64,000 nt of DNA, from the NCBI RefSeq assembly GCF_001953305.1, contig NZ_MTFE01000010.1:3550202-3614201 (forward strand), read 5' to 3'. The translations under genes were made by a program, and so were the position numbers. The DNA is from Cnuella takakiae (lineage in GTDB: Bacteria > Bacteroidota > Bacteroidia > Chitinophagales > Chitinophagaceae). The notes beneath the pieces are model-generated. The model had not been told where the DNA came from. It made no database searches and was given only the letters and a program-made list of their open reading frames with translations. Positions 18,525 through 27,585 of the stretch are shown here, piece after piece (position 1 is the first letter of the stretch; every line of letters starts with the position of its first letter).

Positions 18525-19886
18525 ATGAAAAGAAAATGGATTTCATTCGGACTCTTTGGACTTTGCTGGACGGCCGGCACCCCACTACAGGCACAATTAA
18601 GCATTGGCGCACAGGTGCGCACCCGCACCGAGCTGCGCGGCGGGCAAGGCGCTCCCCTGCCCAAAGGTGCTACGCCTGCTTTCTTTACCTCGCAACGCAG
18701 CCGCCTTTCGATGGGCTTCAACAGCTACCGCCTAAAGTTGGGACTCACCGCACAGGACGTACGCGTATGGGGACAAGACGCATCTACCATCAACCGCACC
18801 ACCACCGCCGACAACAATGCGCTGATGCTCCACGAAGCCTGGGCCGAGATTGCCTTATTGGACACTACGGTGAAGGCCCAAACACTCAACCTGAAACTGG
18901 GCCGCCAGGAATGGGTGTATGACGATTCCCGTTTGCTCGGCAACCTCGACTGGCTGCAACAGGCCCGCAGGCACGACGGCGCCCTGCTGAAATACGACAA
19001 GGCAACCCTGAGTGTGCATGCCGGACTAGCTTTTAACCAAAACAAAGAAGGCGCAACAGGCACCAATTACAACAACACCCCTCCCGGCAACTACACCGCT
19101 ACCACCAATGGCGGAAGCATGTACAAAAGCCTCCAGTTTTTGTATGCCGCAAAAAAATACAAGGCAGGCAGCACCTCCTTTCTTTTCCTCGCCGATCAGT
19201 TCAACAAGTACCACATGAACACTGCCAATGGTGCTACTACCAAGGTGTTCGACAAAGGCACTGTAAGCCGCTTTACAACGGGTTTGTACACCAATACCAA
19301 TATTGGCAAGACCAACCTTTCCGCTTCGGCTTATTACCAATTTGGCAAGAACAATACACTACAACAAACAAGTGCCTACCTGTTGAGTGTTGCGGCCATG
19401 AAAACGGTGAGCAAAAAATTGGCTGCAGGTGCAGGCGTCGATTACACCTCAGGCGGTACCAAGGGCAGCACCAGCAAAGCCTTCGACCCGTTGTATGGCA
19501 CCCCGCACAAGTTCTGGGGACTGATGGATTACTTCTATGTGGCCAACCCTTTTGGCAAAGGCGGATTGGTAGACTATTACCTTAAATCAAAATACAAGGC
19601 ATCCGAAAAGCTTGGCCTCACTGCCGACCTACACCAGTTCAACAGCGCAACTGCCATTGCCATTGACGGGAAGAACAGCAGCAACCGGAGCTTTGGCCAG
19701 GAACTCGACCTGGTAGCCAACTACACCATCACCAAACAAATCGGCATCGAAGCAGGCTATGCCCATTTCTTTTCCACTTCCCTGCTCACCGCTCCCGCGG
19801 TAAAGAACATTGCCAATGCCAGAAGCAATGCAAACTGGGCCTATGTAATGGTAAACATCAAACCCGAATTCTTATTTAAACAATGA
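18525..19886 (+). CDS. Outer-membrane beta-barrel porin, alginate-export-like
   Basis: A 453-residue protein with a signal peptide (MKRKWISFGLFGLCWTAG, cleavage after QAQ) followed by alternating amphipathic strands through to the C-terminus. The region KLGRQEWVYDDSRLLGNLDW followed by QQARRHDG is typical of the alginate_export barrel family. Its position between nirD and narK suggests that it lets nitrate or nitrite across the outer membrane; this is inference from context. Confidence 0.8.
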   Translation: MKRKWISFGLFGLCWTAGTPLQAQLSIGAQVRTRTELRGGQGAPLPKGATPAFFTSQRSRLSMGFNSYRLKLGLTAQDVRVWGQDASTINRTTTADNNALMLHEAWAEIALLDTTVKAQTLNLKLGRQEWVYDDSRLLGNLDWLQQARRHDGALLKYDKATLSVHAGLAFNQNKEGATGTNYNNTPPGNYTATTNGGSMYKSLQFLYAAKKYKAGSTSFLFLADQFNKYHMNTANGATTKVFDKGTVSRFTTGLYTNTNIGKTNLSASAYYQFGKNNTLQQTSAYLLSVAAMKTVSKKLAAGAGVDYTSGGTKGSTSKAFDPLYGTPHKFWGLMDYFYVANPFGKGGLVDYYLKSKYKASEKLGLTADLHQFNSATAIAIDGKNSSNRSFGQELDLVANYTITKQIGIEAGYAHFFSTSLLTAPAVKNIANARSNANWAYVMVNIKPEFLFKQ

Positions 19887-20022
19887 GGAGCCACCGCGAC
19901 AGGGTGACACAGCGTTTCACCGCTTTAATACTGTGCAACTCCCTGCCTTAAGTGCCTCCGTGGGTCCAACCCCAAACCAACGATTGCCTGCCACCATGCT
20001 TAAACACACAAACACTTGCATC

Positions 20023-21330
20023 ATGAACACTCCAACTGCCACTCCCCTCTCCAAGCTCAATGTATTCAGCCTTAAAGGCGTGCAAATGCGCACTTTTCAC
20101 ATCACCTGGCTTTCTTTCTTTGTTTGCTTCTTTGGCTGGTTCGGCCTTGCGCCCCTGATGCCTTCCATCCGCGAAGACCTGGCGCTTACGAAGGCGCAGG
20201 TAGGTAACCTCATTATCATCTCCGTTTCTTCCACCATTATCGCCCGCCTCATCATCGGCCGCCTGTGCGACACTTGGGGTCCCCGCAAAACTTATGTACG
20301 ACTGTTGCTTGTTGGTAGCCTGCCCGTATTCCTCGTGGGACTGGCGCAGGATTATACCACCTTCCTCCTGTTCCGTGCAGCCATTGGCCTGATCGGTGCA
20401 TCTTTCGTAATCACCCAGTTTCATACCTCCACCATGTTCGCCCCCAATATTAAGGGCACAGCCAATGCTGTTGCAGGCGGCTGGGGCAACCTGGGTGGCG
20501 GTATCACCAATATGGTGATGCCCCTGATCTTTGCCGCCATCGTGGGGGCAGGTTTTACCAAGGGTGAAGCATGGCGCTATGCCATGATCCTGCCCGGGGT
20601 GATGATGCTGGTAGCAGCCTTCCTCTACCATCGCTATACCAAAGACACACCTGCAGGCAACTACAGCGAAATAGGTTACACCAAGAAAGCAGCAGGCAAA
20701 ACTGATTTTACCATACTGAAAGACGCCCGTGTTTGGGCCCTGATGCTGGCTTATGCCATGTGCTTTGGCATGGAGATCACCTTCGATAACGTAGCCGCCC
20801 TGCACTTTGTAGACAGTTTTGGTTTGTCGCAGTCTTCTGCTGGTTTCTGGGCGGGCGTGTTTGGCTTCATGAACATTTTTGCCCGCGCACTGGGCGGTAT
20901 TGTTTCCGATAAAACAGGCCGCCGCTACGGCATGCGTGGCAAGGCTGTACTGCTGGCAGCCATGCTCCTGCTGGAAGGTATAGGAATCGTATTGTTTGCC
21001 CAAGCCGGCAATTTTACACTGGCCATTATCTCTATGCTCTCCTTTGCACTGTTCCTGAAAATGGCCAATGGCGCCACCTATGGTATTGTGCCTTTTGTAA
21101 ATGAGAAGAATGTTGGTCTGGTAAGCGGCATCGTTGGTGCCGGCGGCAACCTGGGCGGGATGCTCTTTGGCTTCCTGTTCAAATCGCAAAGCATCACCTA
21201 TGTGCAGGCTTTTGGTTATATCGGTATAATGGTAATGGTATCGGCAGTGCTGGTATTAGTTACCCGTTTTTCTGTAAAAACCAAAACCGCCTCGGTACAG
21301 GAGCCTTTGGCTGAAATGGCAGCAGCCTGA
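20023..21330 (+). CDS. Nitrate/nitrite transporter, NarK/NasA-type MFS
   Basis: A 435-residue major facilitator protein with twelve hydrophobic segments. It carries the nitrate-porter features GRLCDTWGPRK between helices 2 and 3, GGWGNLGGGITNMVMPL (nitrate signature 1) and GAGGNLGGMLFGF (signature 2). I start at the ATG at 20023 (MNTPTATPLSKLN), since an upstream frame start at 19933 would add an atypical tail before the conserved FSLKGVQMRTFH. It takes up nitrate, or exchanges nitrite, for the reductase encoded next. Confidence 0.93.
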   Translation: MNTPTATPLSKLNVFSLKGVQMRTFHITWLSFFVCFFGWFGLAPLMPSIREDLALTKAQVGNLIIISVSSTIIARLIIGRLCDTWGPRKTYVRLLLVGSLPVFLVGLAQDYTTFLLFRAAIGLIGASFVITQFHTSTMFAPNIKGTANAVAGGWGNLGGGITNMVMPLIFAAIVGAGFTKGEAWRYAMILPGVMMLVAAFLYHRYTKDTPAGNYSEIGYTKKAAGKTDFTILKDARVWALMLAYAMCFGMEITFDNVAALHFVDSFGLSQSSAGFWAGVFGFMNIFARALGGIVSDKTGRRYGMRGKAVLLAAMLLLEGIGIVLFAQAGNFTLAIISMLSFALFLKMANGATYGIVPFVNEKNVGLVSGIVGAGGNLGGMLFGFLFKSQSITYVQAFGYIGIMVMVSAVLVLVTRFSVKTKTASVQEPLAEMAAA

Positions 21331-21481
21331 TGATGGTATGCTGCGGCAAAACTCAGAAACTTGTCCTGCCGCAGGCATCTTCAATAAACCAATGCTCGCA
21401 ATCATAATTACCATCCGCAGTTTTCCTTACCAAGAGCAAACCCAACCCGGAACTTATGACTGATGAAAATAAAACTTACCA

Positions 21482-21517
21482 CTCCGGCCTAAGTTCCCCC
21501 TCCAGGGGGACAGGGGG
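21482..21517. repeat. Dispersed C/G-rich palindromic repeat, copy 1
   Basis: CTCCGGCCTAAGTTCCCCCT, then CAGGGGG and a further G5 run. A copy on the opposite strand lies at 39003-39038 after argC. This copy is in frame with the nitrate reductase gene, so the segment before MEFKTTCC would read GLSSPSRGTGG if translation begins at 21456. Confidence 0.9.
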
Positions 21518-21521
21518 TGTT

Positions 21522-24500
21522 ATGGAGTTTAAAACCACCTGTTGCTACTGCGGAGTAGGCTGTGGTATTGTGGTGCAAAAAGACCGGAACGGGAAACTGC
21601 AGGTGTCGGGCGATAAAGACCACCCGGTAAACAGGGGCATGCTGTGCAGCAAGGGCATGAACCTGCACTACACTGTTATGGACCAGGGCGACCGCCTTCT
21701 GTACCCGGAAATGCGGTACAACAAAATGGGCCAGCGTCAAAGGGTTTCGTGGGATAGTGCACTGGAACGTACCGCAGCTGTTTTCAAAACTTTGATTAAT
21801 AAATATGGCCCTGACTCGGTAGCTTTTTACGCGTCGGGGCAGTGCCTGACAGAAGAATACTATGTGCTCAACAAGCTGGTAAAAGGTTTTATCGGCACCA
21901 ATAATATCGATACCAATTCGAGGTTGTGCATGAGCAGCGCCGTTGCCGCTTACAAAATGAGCCTCGGTGAAGACAGCGTACCGGTTTGCTACGATGACAT
22001 TGAACTGGCCGACTGCCTCTTTGTGACCGGCGCCAACCCTGCCTGGTGCCATCCCATCATTTGGCGCCGGGTGGAAGCCGCAAAAGCTGCCAACCCCGGC
22101 ATGAAGATCATTGTTGCCGATCCGCGCAAAACACAAACTGCTGCCGCTGCCGACTTGTTCTTACAGATCCGTCCAGGTACTGATATCACCCTGAATCATG
22201 CCATCGGCCGGGTACTGATTGAAACCGGCGACATCGATTTTGATTTTATCAAAAACCATACGGAAGGCTTTGATGCCTACAGCGCCAAGGTAATGGAGCG
22301 CACCGTGGAAGAAGCCGCTGCTATTTGCGATGTACCTGCCGAAGATATCCGCACTGCTGCCGCACTCATCGGCAATGCCAAAGGCTTTCTCACCATGTGG
22401 ACCATGGGCCTTAACCAAAGCGTGATTGGTGTAAATAAGAACCTGAGCCTCATCAACCTTAATCTCATCACCGGGCATATTGGCAAACCCGGAAGCGGGC
22501 CCTTTTCGCTTACCGGCCAGCCCAATGCAATGGGTGGCCGCGAAGTGGGCGGACTGGCCAACCTCCTACCCGCACACCGCAACCTTGCCAACGAAGCAGA
22601 CCGCAAGTATGTACAGGGTTTTTGGGGTGGTGTGGAAATAGGCTCCAAACCGGGCTACTCGGCTACCGAGATGTTCCAGGCACTCCATGACGGCCGGCTT
22701 AAAGCCATCTGGATCCTGTGCACCAATCCCCTGCTCAGCCTGCCCGATGTACGCTTTGCAGAAGAAGCTTTGAGCCGGGCCAAATTCGTGGTGGTACAGG
22801 AGATCAGCAACAAACCTGAAACCCTCCGCTATGCCGACGTGGTACTTCCGGCTGCGGCATGGGCCGAAAAGGAAGGCACCATGACCAATGCGGAACGCCG
22901 TATAGCCTACCTCAACAAAATTGTGGATGCACCCGGCGAGGCACTTCCTGATGCAGCAATCCTTTGCCGCTTTGCGCGCAAGATGGGCTACCCAGGTTTT
23001 GACTATGTCAACCCTTCAGAAATTTACGCCGAACACTGCCGCCTTACCGAAGGCACCAGTATCGACATCAGCGGGCTGAATTATGAAAAACTACAGGCCC
23101 AACGCAGCGTACAATGGCCTTTTCCAAAAGAAGAAACTGGCGCCGGCACCCAGCGCCTGTTTACCGATAAACAGTTTTATACGCCTACCAAAAAGGCCAT
23201 TATTCATCCCGTTGCCGACCAAAACAATTCGGAAGCACTCAGCCCCGAACTGCCCCTGGTTTTAACCACCGGCCGCATTCGCGACCAGTGGCATACCATG
23301 AGTAAAACAGGCAAGGTTTCCAAGCTCAAACAGCATATTGCGCAGGCATTTTTGGAAATCCATCCCGCAGATGCCGCCAAGCGGGGTATCGGTGAAGACC
23401 AGCTCGTTGTGATCAGCAACGGCCGTGGCGAAGTACGGGTGAAAGCCAAGTTAACCGACAGCATCAAAAAAGGCGTGGTATTCCTACCCATGCACTGGGG
23501 CAAGATACTGGGTAACGACGCCAACCGGGCCAATAATGTAACTAGCGCCCTCATTGATCCCATTTCAAAAGAACCCGATTTTAAATATGCAGCGGTGCAG
23601 GTAAGCCCCTACCGCAAGCCGGCTCAAAAGATCATCATCATTGGCGCGGGTGCCGGTGCTTTTAATTTTGTAAAAACTTACCGCGAGCTGAACACAGAAG
23701 ACGAGATTGAAATCTTTAGTAAAGAGAACACGCCTTTTTACAACCGCGTAATGCTTCCCGATTATATCAGCGGCACCCAGCAATGGCACCAGCTGGTAAA
23801 GATGAAGGATGAAGAAGAAAGCAAGTACAACATCACCCTCCACCGGGGCGTGAGCATTACCGAGATTGACCGGCAGGCAAAAACGGTAACAGACAGCAAG
23901 GGCATAGTGCATACCTATGATGTATTGCTCCTCGCTACCGGCAGCCGCCCTACGGTGTTGCCCAACCTCCCAAAGATGGAAGGCATTTTTACCATGCGCA
24001 GCCGTACCGATGCGGACAGCTTTATCAGGCATGTACGCCCCGAAAACGGAAAAGTTGCCATCGTTGGCGGAGGCTTGCTGGGAATAGAACTGGCGGCTTC
24101 GCTCCGCGAAATAGGCGTTGAAGTTATGGTCATTTCCCGCATTTCCCGGTTGATGGACCGTCAACTGGATAACCTGGGTTCCCAATTGCTGAAAGAAGAA
24201 CTGGAAGACAAAGGCATAGATATCCGTTTCAACGATGAAGTGGACCGCTTTCTGGGAGGCAGCACGCTGGAAGGCGTACGTCTTAAAAGCGGTATCGATA
24301 TTCCCTGCCAGGCAATCGTGATGGCTATTGGCACCACGCCCAATATTGAACTAGCCCGCAGTTGCGGACTGGATACCAAACGCGGTGTGATCGTTAACGA
24401 CTACCTCCAAACCAGCGACCCAAATATTTACGCGGTTGGTGAAATTGCTGAATTTAAAGGCGCATTGTATGGCATTACGGCAGCCGCTGAACAACAGGCT

Positions 24501-25055
24501 TCCATTGCTGCCCGCCACCTCAATGGCGACATTGCTTATGTGTACGAAGGATCGCTCCTGATGAACATCCTGAAGATGCACGGCACTGAACTATGCTCAC
24601 TTGGTATTGCTGATATCCCCAACAACGACCCCGCCTACGAAGAGGTGGTATTTATCGATAAGGCAAAACGGTATTACAAAAAATGCATCATCCACAACGA
24701 CCGGCTGGTGGGCGCCATACTCATTGGCGACAAATCGGAGTTCCTGGAGTTCCGCGATTTGATTCAAAATAAAATTGAGCTCTCTGAGAAAAGGCTGGAG
24801 CTGTTGCGCTCAGGCAAAAAAGCGGAACCTGTTATCGGTAAGCTGGTATGCTCCTGCGGTGGCGTGGGTGAAGGCAACCTGGAACAAAAGATCAGGGAAG
24901 GATGCACCACCCTTCCTGCCCTATGCCAGGCAGCCGGCGCCGGCATGGGTTGCGGCAGTTGCAAACCCGAAGTAAAAGCCATTTTGGACAAAGCACTGGC
25001 CGCAATGGAAACAGCGCAATTACCAACCATACCGCAGCAGGCACAAAGGGCATAA
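21522..25055 (+). CDS. Assimilatory nitrate reductase fused to FAD-dependent NAD(P)H reductase and BFD [2Fe-2S] domain
   Basis: Single-chain nitrate reductase. From the ATG at 21522 it has 1177 residues: an N-terminal [4Fe-4S] domain (C7, C10, C14, C42), a molybdopterin domain (about 55-480), a molydop-binding domain (about 575-690), an FAD/NAD(P)H oxidoreductase (IIIGAGAGAFNFV near 706, GGGLLGIELA near 848) and a BFD-like [2Fe-2S] domain (CSCGG near 1110, GCGSCKPE near 1143). The second half resembles the NasB/NasC electron-entry proteins, so electrons could pass from NAD(P)H within one polypeptide. An in-frame ATG at 21456 would add 22 residues, largely encoded by a dispersed repeat; I prefer 21522 because the conserved domain starts there. 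Confidence 0.93.
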   Translation: MEFKTTCCYCGVGCGIVVQKDRNGKLQVSGDKDHPVNRGMLCSKGMNLHYTVMDQGDRLLYPEMRYNKMGQRQRVSWDSALERTAAVFKTLINKYGPDSVAFYASGQCLTEEYYVLNKLVKGFIGTNNIDTNSRLCMSSAVAAYKMSLGEDSVPVCYDDIELADCLFVTGANPAWCHPIIWRRVEAAKAANPGMKIIVADPRKTQTAAAADLFLQIRPGTDITLNHAIGRVLIETGDIDFDFIKNHTEGFDAYSAKVMERTVEEAAAICDVPAEDIRTAAALIGNAKGFLTMWTMGLNQSVIGVNKNLSLINLNLITGHIGKPGSGPFSLTGQPNAMGGREVGGLANLLPAHRNLANEADRKYVQGFWGGVEIGSKPGYSATEMFQALHDGRLKAIWILCTNPLLSLPDVRFAEEALSRAKFVVVQEISNKPETLRYADVVLPAAAWAEKEGTMTNAERRIAYLNKIVDAPGEALPDAAILCRFARKMGYPGFDYVNPSEIYAEHCRLTEGTSIDISGLNYEKLQAQRSVQWPFPKEETGAGTQRLFTDKQFYTPTKKAIIHPVADQNNSEALSPELPLVLTTGRIRDQWHTMSKTGKVSKLKQHIAQAFLEIHPADAAKRGIGEDQLVVISNGRGEVRVKAKLTDSIKKGVVFLPMHWGKILGNDANRANNVTSALIDPISKEPDFKYAAVQVSPYRKPAQKIIIIGAGAGAFNFVKTYRELNTEDEIEIFSKENTPFYNRVMLPDYISGTQQWHQLVKMKDEEESKYNITLHRGVSITEIDRQAKTVTDSKGIVHTYDVLLLATGSRPTVLPNLPKMEGIFTMRSRTDADSFIRHVRPENGKVAIVGGGLLGIELAASLREIGVEVMVISRISRLMDRQLDNLGSQLLKEELEDKGIDIRFNDEVDRFLGGSTLEGVRLKSGIDIPCQAIVMAIGTTPNIELARSCGLDTKRGVIVNDYLQTSDPNIYAVGEIAEFKGALYGITAAAEQQASIAARHLNGDIAYVYEGSLLMNILKMHGTELCSLGIADIPNNDPAYEEVVFIDKAKRYYKKCIIHNDRLVGAILIGDKSEFLEFRDLIQNKIELSEKRLELLRSGKKAEPVIGKLVCSCGGVGEGNLEQKIREGCTTLPALCQAAGAGMGCGSCKPEVKAILDKALAAMETAQLPTIPQQAQRA

Positions 25056-25092
25056 ATCAAAAATCGACACGGCCATCTCCAAAACAATTGAC

Positions 25093-26574
25093 ATGACCAA
25101 AACCACTACCTACCAGATCAATTTTACAGGAGGCATTGTATCACCCGGAAGGCTTAAGGAAGTTTTAGGGGTAGCTACCAAAACCCTGATCAAAACAGTG
25201 CGTTTTGGCCTGCGCCAGCAATTGCTGTTGGATGTTCCTGTGAATGCCGCGGATGCTTTTGTAAAGTCTTGTAACGAAAAGCAAATCACCTGTGCTCCTC
25301 AAAAAGAGGCGGCACCCAACATGCTTTCCTCCTACCCTGCGGCGAGCATCTTCAATAGCGATACCTGGATGCGGGAAGGTGTGTACAAAGACATTTTCAA
25401 CCAGTTTAATTATACGCCTAAAGTCAAAATTAACATCTGCGACAGCACCCAGAATCTGGTTCCTTTTTTCACTGGTCATATCAACTGGATCACCGCATCT
25501 GCCAACCATTTCTGGCACCTCTTCATTCGTTTCCCCAAAACCCAAACCCTCTATTGCTGGCCCGAGCAGGTGTACACCAACGATATTGCGGTACTATCCA
25601 AAAGAATAGAATCCGTATTGCTCCACAACCTGGATGCATTTGCGCAGTCACCTACTACTGCGGGCAGTGCTTTATTTGCTGCCGTAAAAGAAATGGGATC
25701 TTATTCGGCAAAGTTTGCCGATACACCCTTATCGCTTCAACGCTTTTCTTTGCCTTATTACGAAGGATTCAACAAGGGAGAGTCGGGCTTGTGGCTGGGC
25801 CTGTACCGCAGGGATGAAGAATTCCCGGTTGCCTTTTTGCAGGAACTATGCGCCATTTGTACCGATGCAAAAATTGGCCAGTTGTACACCACACCATGGA
25901 AAAGCCTGATCATAAAAGGCATACCCAAGGAGGACATGGTGAAATTCGACTGGGTGTTGGGCAAGTACCGGATCAATGTACGCCATGCCGCCAACGAACT
26001 GGCCTGGCAGGTGGAAGACGGTGACGACAGTGGCCTGCTGATCAAACGGCACCTGATCAGGCATTTCGACAAGGAAGATGTGCGCACTTTCGGGTTGAGT
26101 TTTGGCGTGCAAAGCCGCCCAACTTCCAGCATGTTTGGTTCCATCATCATTCGCAAGCAGCAGAACAAAAATCCGCACAAATTAAAATCGCTGGAGCGCT
26201 TCGACCTGCTCCATACCCGCGACTTCAATCCTAACGCCTCCGATCTCGTGCTGTTCCGAGAAGGACTGGAAAAGGAGTATCTGGGCACCTACCTGGTATC
26301 GCTGTGCAAAATGTTTTACGAGCAGCAGGAAGCCAAACTGGATATTGCCGCCCATCCGAAGGCAGTAGCTCCAACTCCCGTTGCTACCTCCCGCATCCTG
26401 CACCAGTGCAAACATTGCTTGACCATTTACGATGAACAGGAAGGCGATAGCACACAAGGTATTGAGGCAGGCACTTCTTTTTACAACCTCCCCACTAGCT
26501 ACGTATGTCCTACATGTGACAGTGGAATAGAAGATTTCAAAACGGTGGAAAGCAGCAGCTTACAACTGGCTTAG
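25093..26574 (+). CDS. Rubredoxin fused to nitrite/sulfite-reductase-like protein lacking the sirohaem motif
   Basis: A 493-residue protein. The N-terminus (FTGGIVSPGRLKEVLGVATK, then VRFGLRQQLLLDVP) looks like the ferredoxin-like half domain of nitrite/sulfite reductases. The middle part is related in pattern but has no C-x5-C plus C-x3-C pair, so a [4Fe-4S]-sirohaem centre is not expected. Residues about 439-485 are a good rubredoxin: C439-x2-C442, EGDSTQGIEAGTSF, C472-P-T-C475. It starts 37 bases after the nitrate reductase stop. I infer an electron carrier or assembly partner for that enzyme; no established function is known to me. Its 3' end overlaps the convergent mobA by 15 bases. Confidence 0.8.
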   Translation: MTKTTTYQINFTGGIVSPGRLKEVLGVATKTLIKTVRFGLRQQLLLDVPVNAADAFVKSCNEKQITCAPQKEAAPNMLSSYPAASIFNSDTWMREGVYKDIFNQFNYTPKVKINICDSTQNLVPFFTGHINWITASANHFWHLFIRFPKTQTLYCWPEQVYTNDIAVLSKRIESVLLHNLDAFAQSPTTAGSALFAAVKEMGSYSAKFADTPLSLQRFSLPYYEGFNKGESGLWLGLYRRDEEFPVAFLQELCAICTDAKIGQLYTTPWKSLIIKGIPKEDMVKFDWVLGKYRINVRHAANELAWQVEDGDDSGLLIKRHLIRHFDKEDVRTFGLSFGVQSRPTSSMFGSIIIRKQQNKNPHKLKSLERFDLLHTRDFNPNASDLVLFREGLEKEYLGTYLVSLCKMFYEQQEAKLDIAAHPKAVAPTPVATSRILHQCKHCLTIYDEQEGDSTQGIEAGTSFYNLPTSYVCPTCDSGIEDFKTVESSSLQLA

Positions 26575-27135
26575 GTCTTCTGGTGTATTGAAGTTCAGGA
26601 AGGCAGGATCATCTCCCACCGGGATGATTTTTGTTTTTAAATACGACAGCACATGGTGCATGCTGAAGCGTTGGAGCAATCCTTGTAGTACCAGTTGCAA
26701 TACATGATGTAAACCATCGGCCCGATACCAAGCACACAGGGGTTCTACTTGATCATCATGTTTGAAAAGTATGGCTTGTGCATCATTTTCCTTTGATGCA
26801 TCGATGATTTGCTGTAAGAAATAAGGTTTCATCTCCTGCATATCCACAGCCAGCACCAGCAGGTCTTCGGCTGGCATTGCCAAATTAACGGAGAGTATAC
26901 CTTTTAACGGCCCGCCTACTTGTAAGGACGGGTCATCGCAAATAAGCGTAGCGCCTGGCAGCACTTGTTGGTAATCCAATATATTATGACCTGCCACTGA
27001 TACAACATAAGATAGCCCGCAATCCTTCATCAGGGCTGCAGTATGCATAACCCAATGTTTCCCGTTGCGCAATAGCAATCCCTTGTCGCTACCCATTCGG
27101 GAACTGGCACCACCACAAAGAATTACTCCAGTCAT
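26560..27135 (-). CDS. mobA: Molybdenum cofactor guanylyltransferase
   Basis: Attaches GMP to molybdopterin to form the guanine dinucleotide cofactor used by DMSO-reductase-family enzymes such as the nitrate reductase here. 191 residues, starting at the ATG at 27135. The nucleotide-binding signature VILCGGASSRMGSDKGLLL is at the N-terminus and LAVDMQEMKPYFLQ (the metal-binding region) about residue 95. An in-frame start at 27300 would read through a repetitive element and is rejected. It is separated from moaCB by 450 bases of repeat-rich DNA. Confidence 0.93.
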   Translation of the reverse strand: MTGVILCGGASSRMGSDKGLLLRNGKHWVMHTAALMKDCGLSYVVSVAGHNILDYQQVLPGATLICDDPSLQVGGPLKGILSVNLAMPAEDLLVLAVDMQEMKPYFLQQIIDASKENDAQAILFKHDDQVEPLCAWYRADGLHHVLQLVLQGLLQRFSMHHVLSYLKTKIIPVGDDPAFLNFNTPEDLSQL

Positions 27136-27183
27136 AAAGAATTTTAAAATTCTATTTGAAACAGAATGATGCTCTTTTAAAGA

Positions 27184-27392
27184 CAGAGCCCGTAGGGCTC
27201 TAATTTTAATAGCCGCCGGTGCAACCGGCGGATGCAACGAAATAACGACCACAGTGAGCTCAACCCCGTAGGGGTTGAACCTTTCGTTTTTGTTGTTCAA
27301 CCCCTACGGGGTTAGCCGTTTCAATTCAAGGCGGACTACTGTTACCGCCGGTTACACCGGCGGCTATTCAGATTAAAGCCCTACGGGCTTTG
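27184..27392. repeat. Compound REP-like element of nested palindromes
   Basis: About 210 bases built as a large inverted repeat. Outer units are AGCCCGTAGGGCT and AGCCCTACGGGCT, next GCCGCCGG...CCGGCGG on both sides, and central units CAACCCCGTAGGGGTTGAAC and its complement GTTCAACCCCTACGGGGTT, separated by the T-rich spacer CTTTCGTTTTTGTT. It fills the mobA-moaCB space. No transposase gene is present in the window. Confidence 0.9.
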
Positions 27393-27514
27393 ATGGCACT
27401 GCATCGCCAAACCATCACACAAATATTTTATTACAACAGCATATTTAAACTGGATGAAAAAACCAGGAGCGCATGCTGATTTTACTGCCTTATAATCGAC
27501 TAAGCTCACCCTGC

Positions 27515-27572
27515 CTTATGGAGCTTGATACTTGCAGCATGCAGCTTGAATCTTGTAGCTTAAAATCTGCAA
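27515..27572. repeat. AGCTTG/CAGCTTG short repeats
   Basis: Imperfect repeats of the GAGCTTGATACTTGCAGC, CAGCTTGAATCTTGTAGC kind lie between mobA and moaCB. Similar AGCTTGCAGCTTGTAGC sequence occurs upstream of argH at 43213-43284. Confidence 0.55.
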
Positions 27573-27585
27573 CCTCCCCCGTCAA

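Noticed and set aside
19948..21189. 413-codon antisense frame opposite the nitrate transporter
   Set aside because: His/Gly/Gln-rich translation with no family resemblance, fully overlapping a real MFS gene.
27136..27300. N-terminal extension of mobA to 27300
   Set aside because: It would translate the REP-like element; the conserved CGGASSRMG motif starts right after the ATG at 27135.
27184..27392. CRISPR array
   Set aside because: The units are palindromes in nested inverted order, with no constant spacer length and no cas genes.
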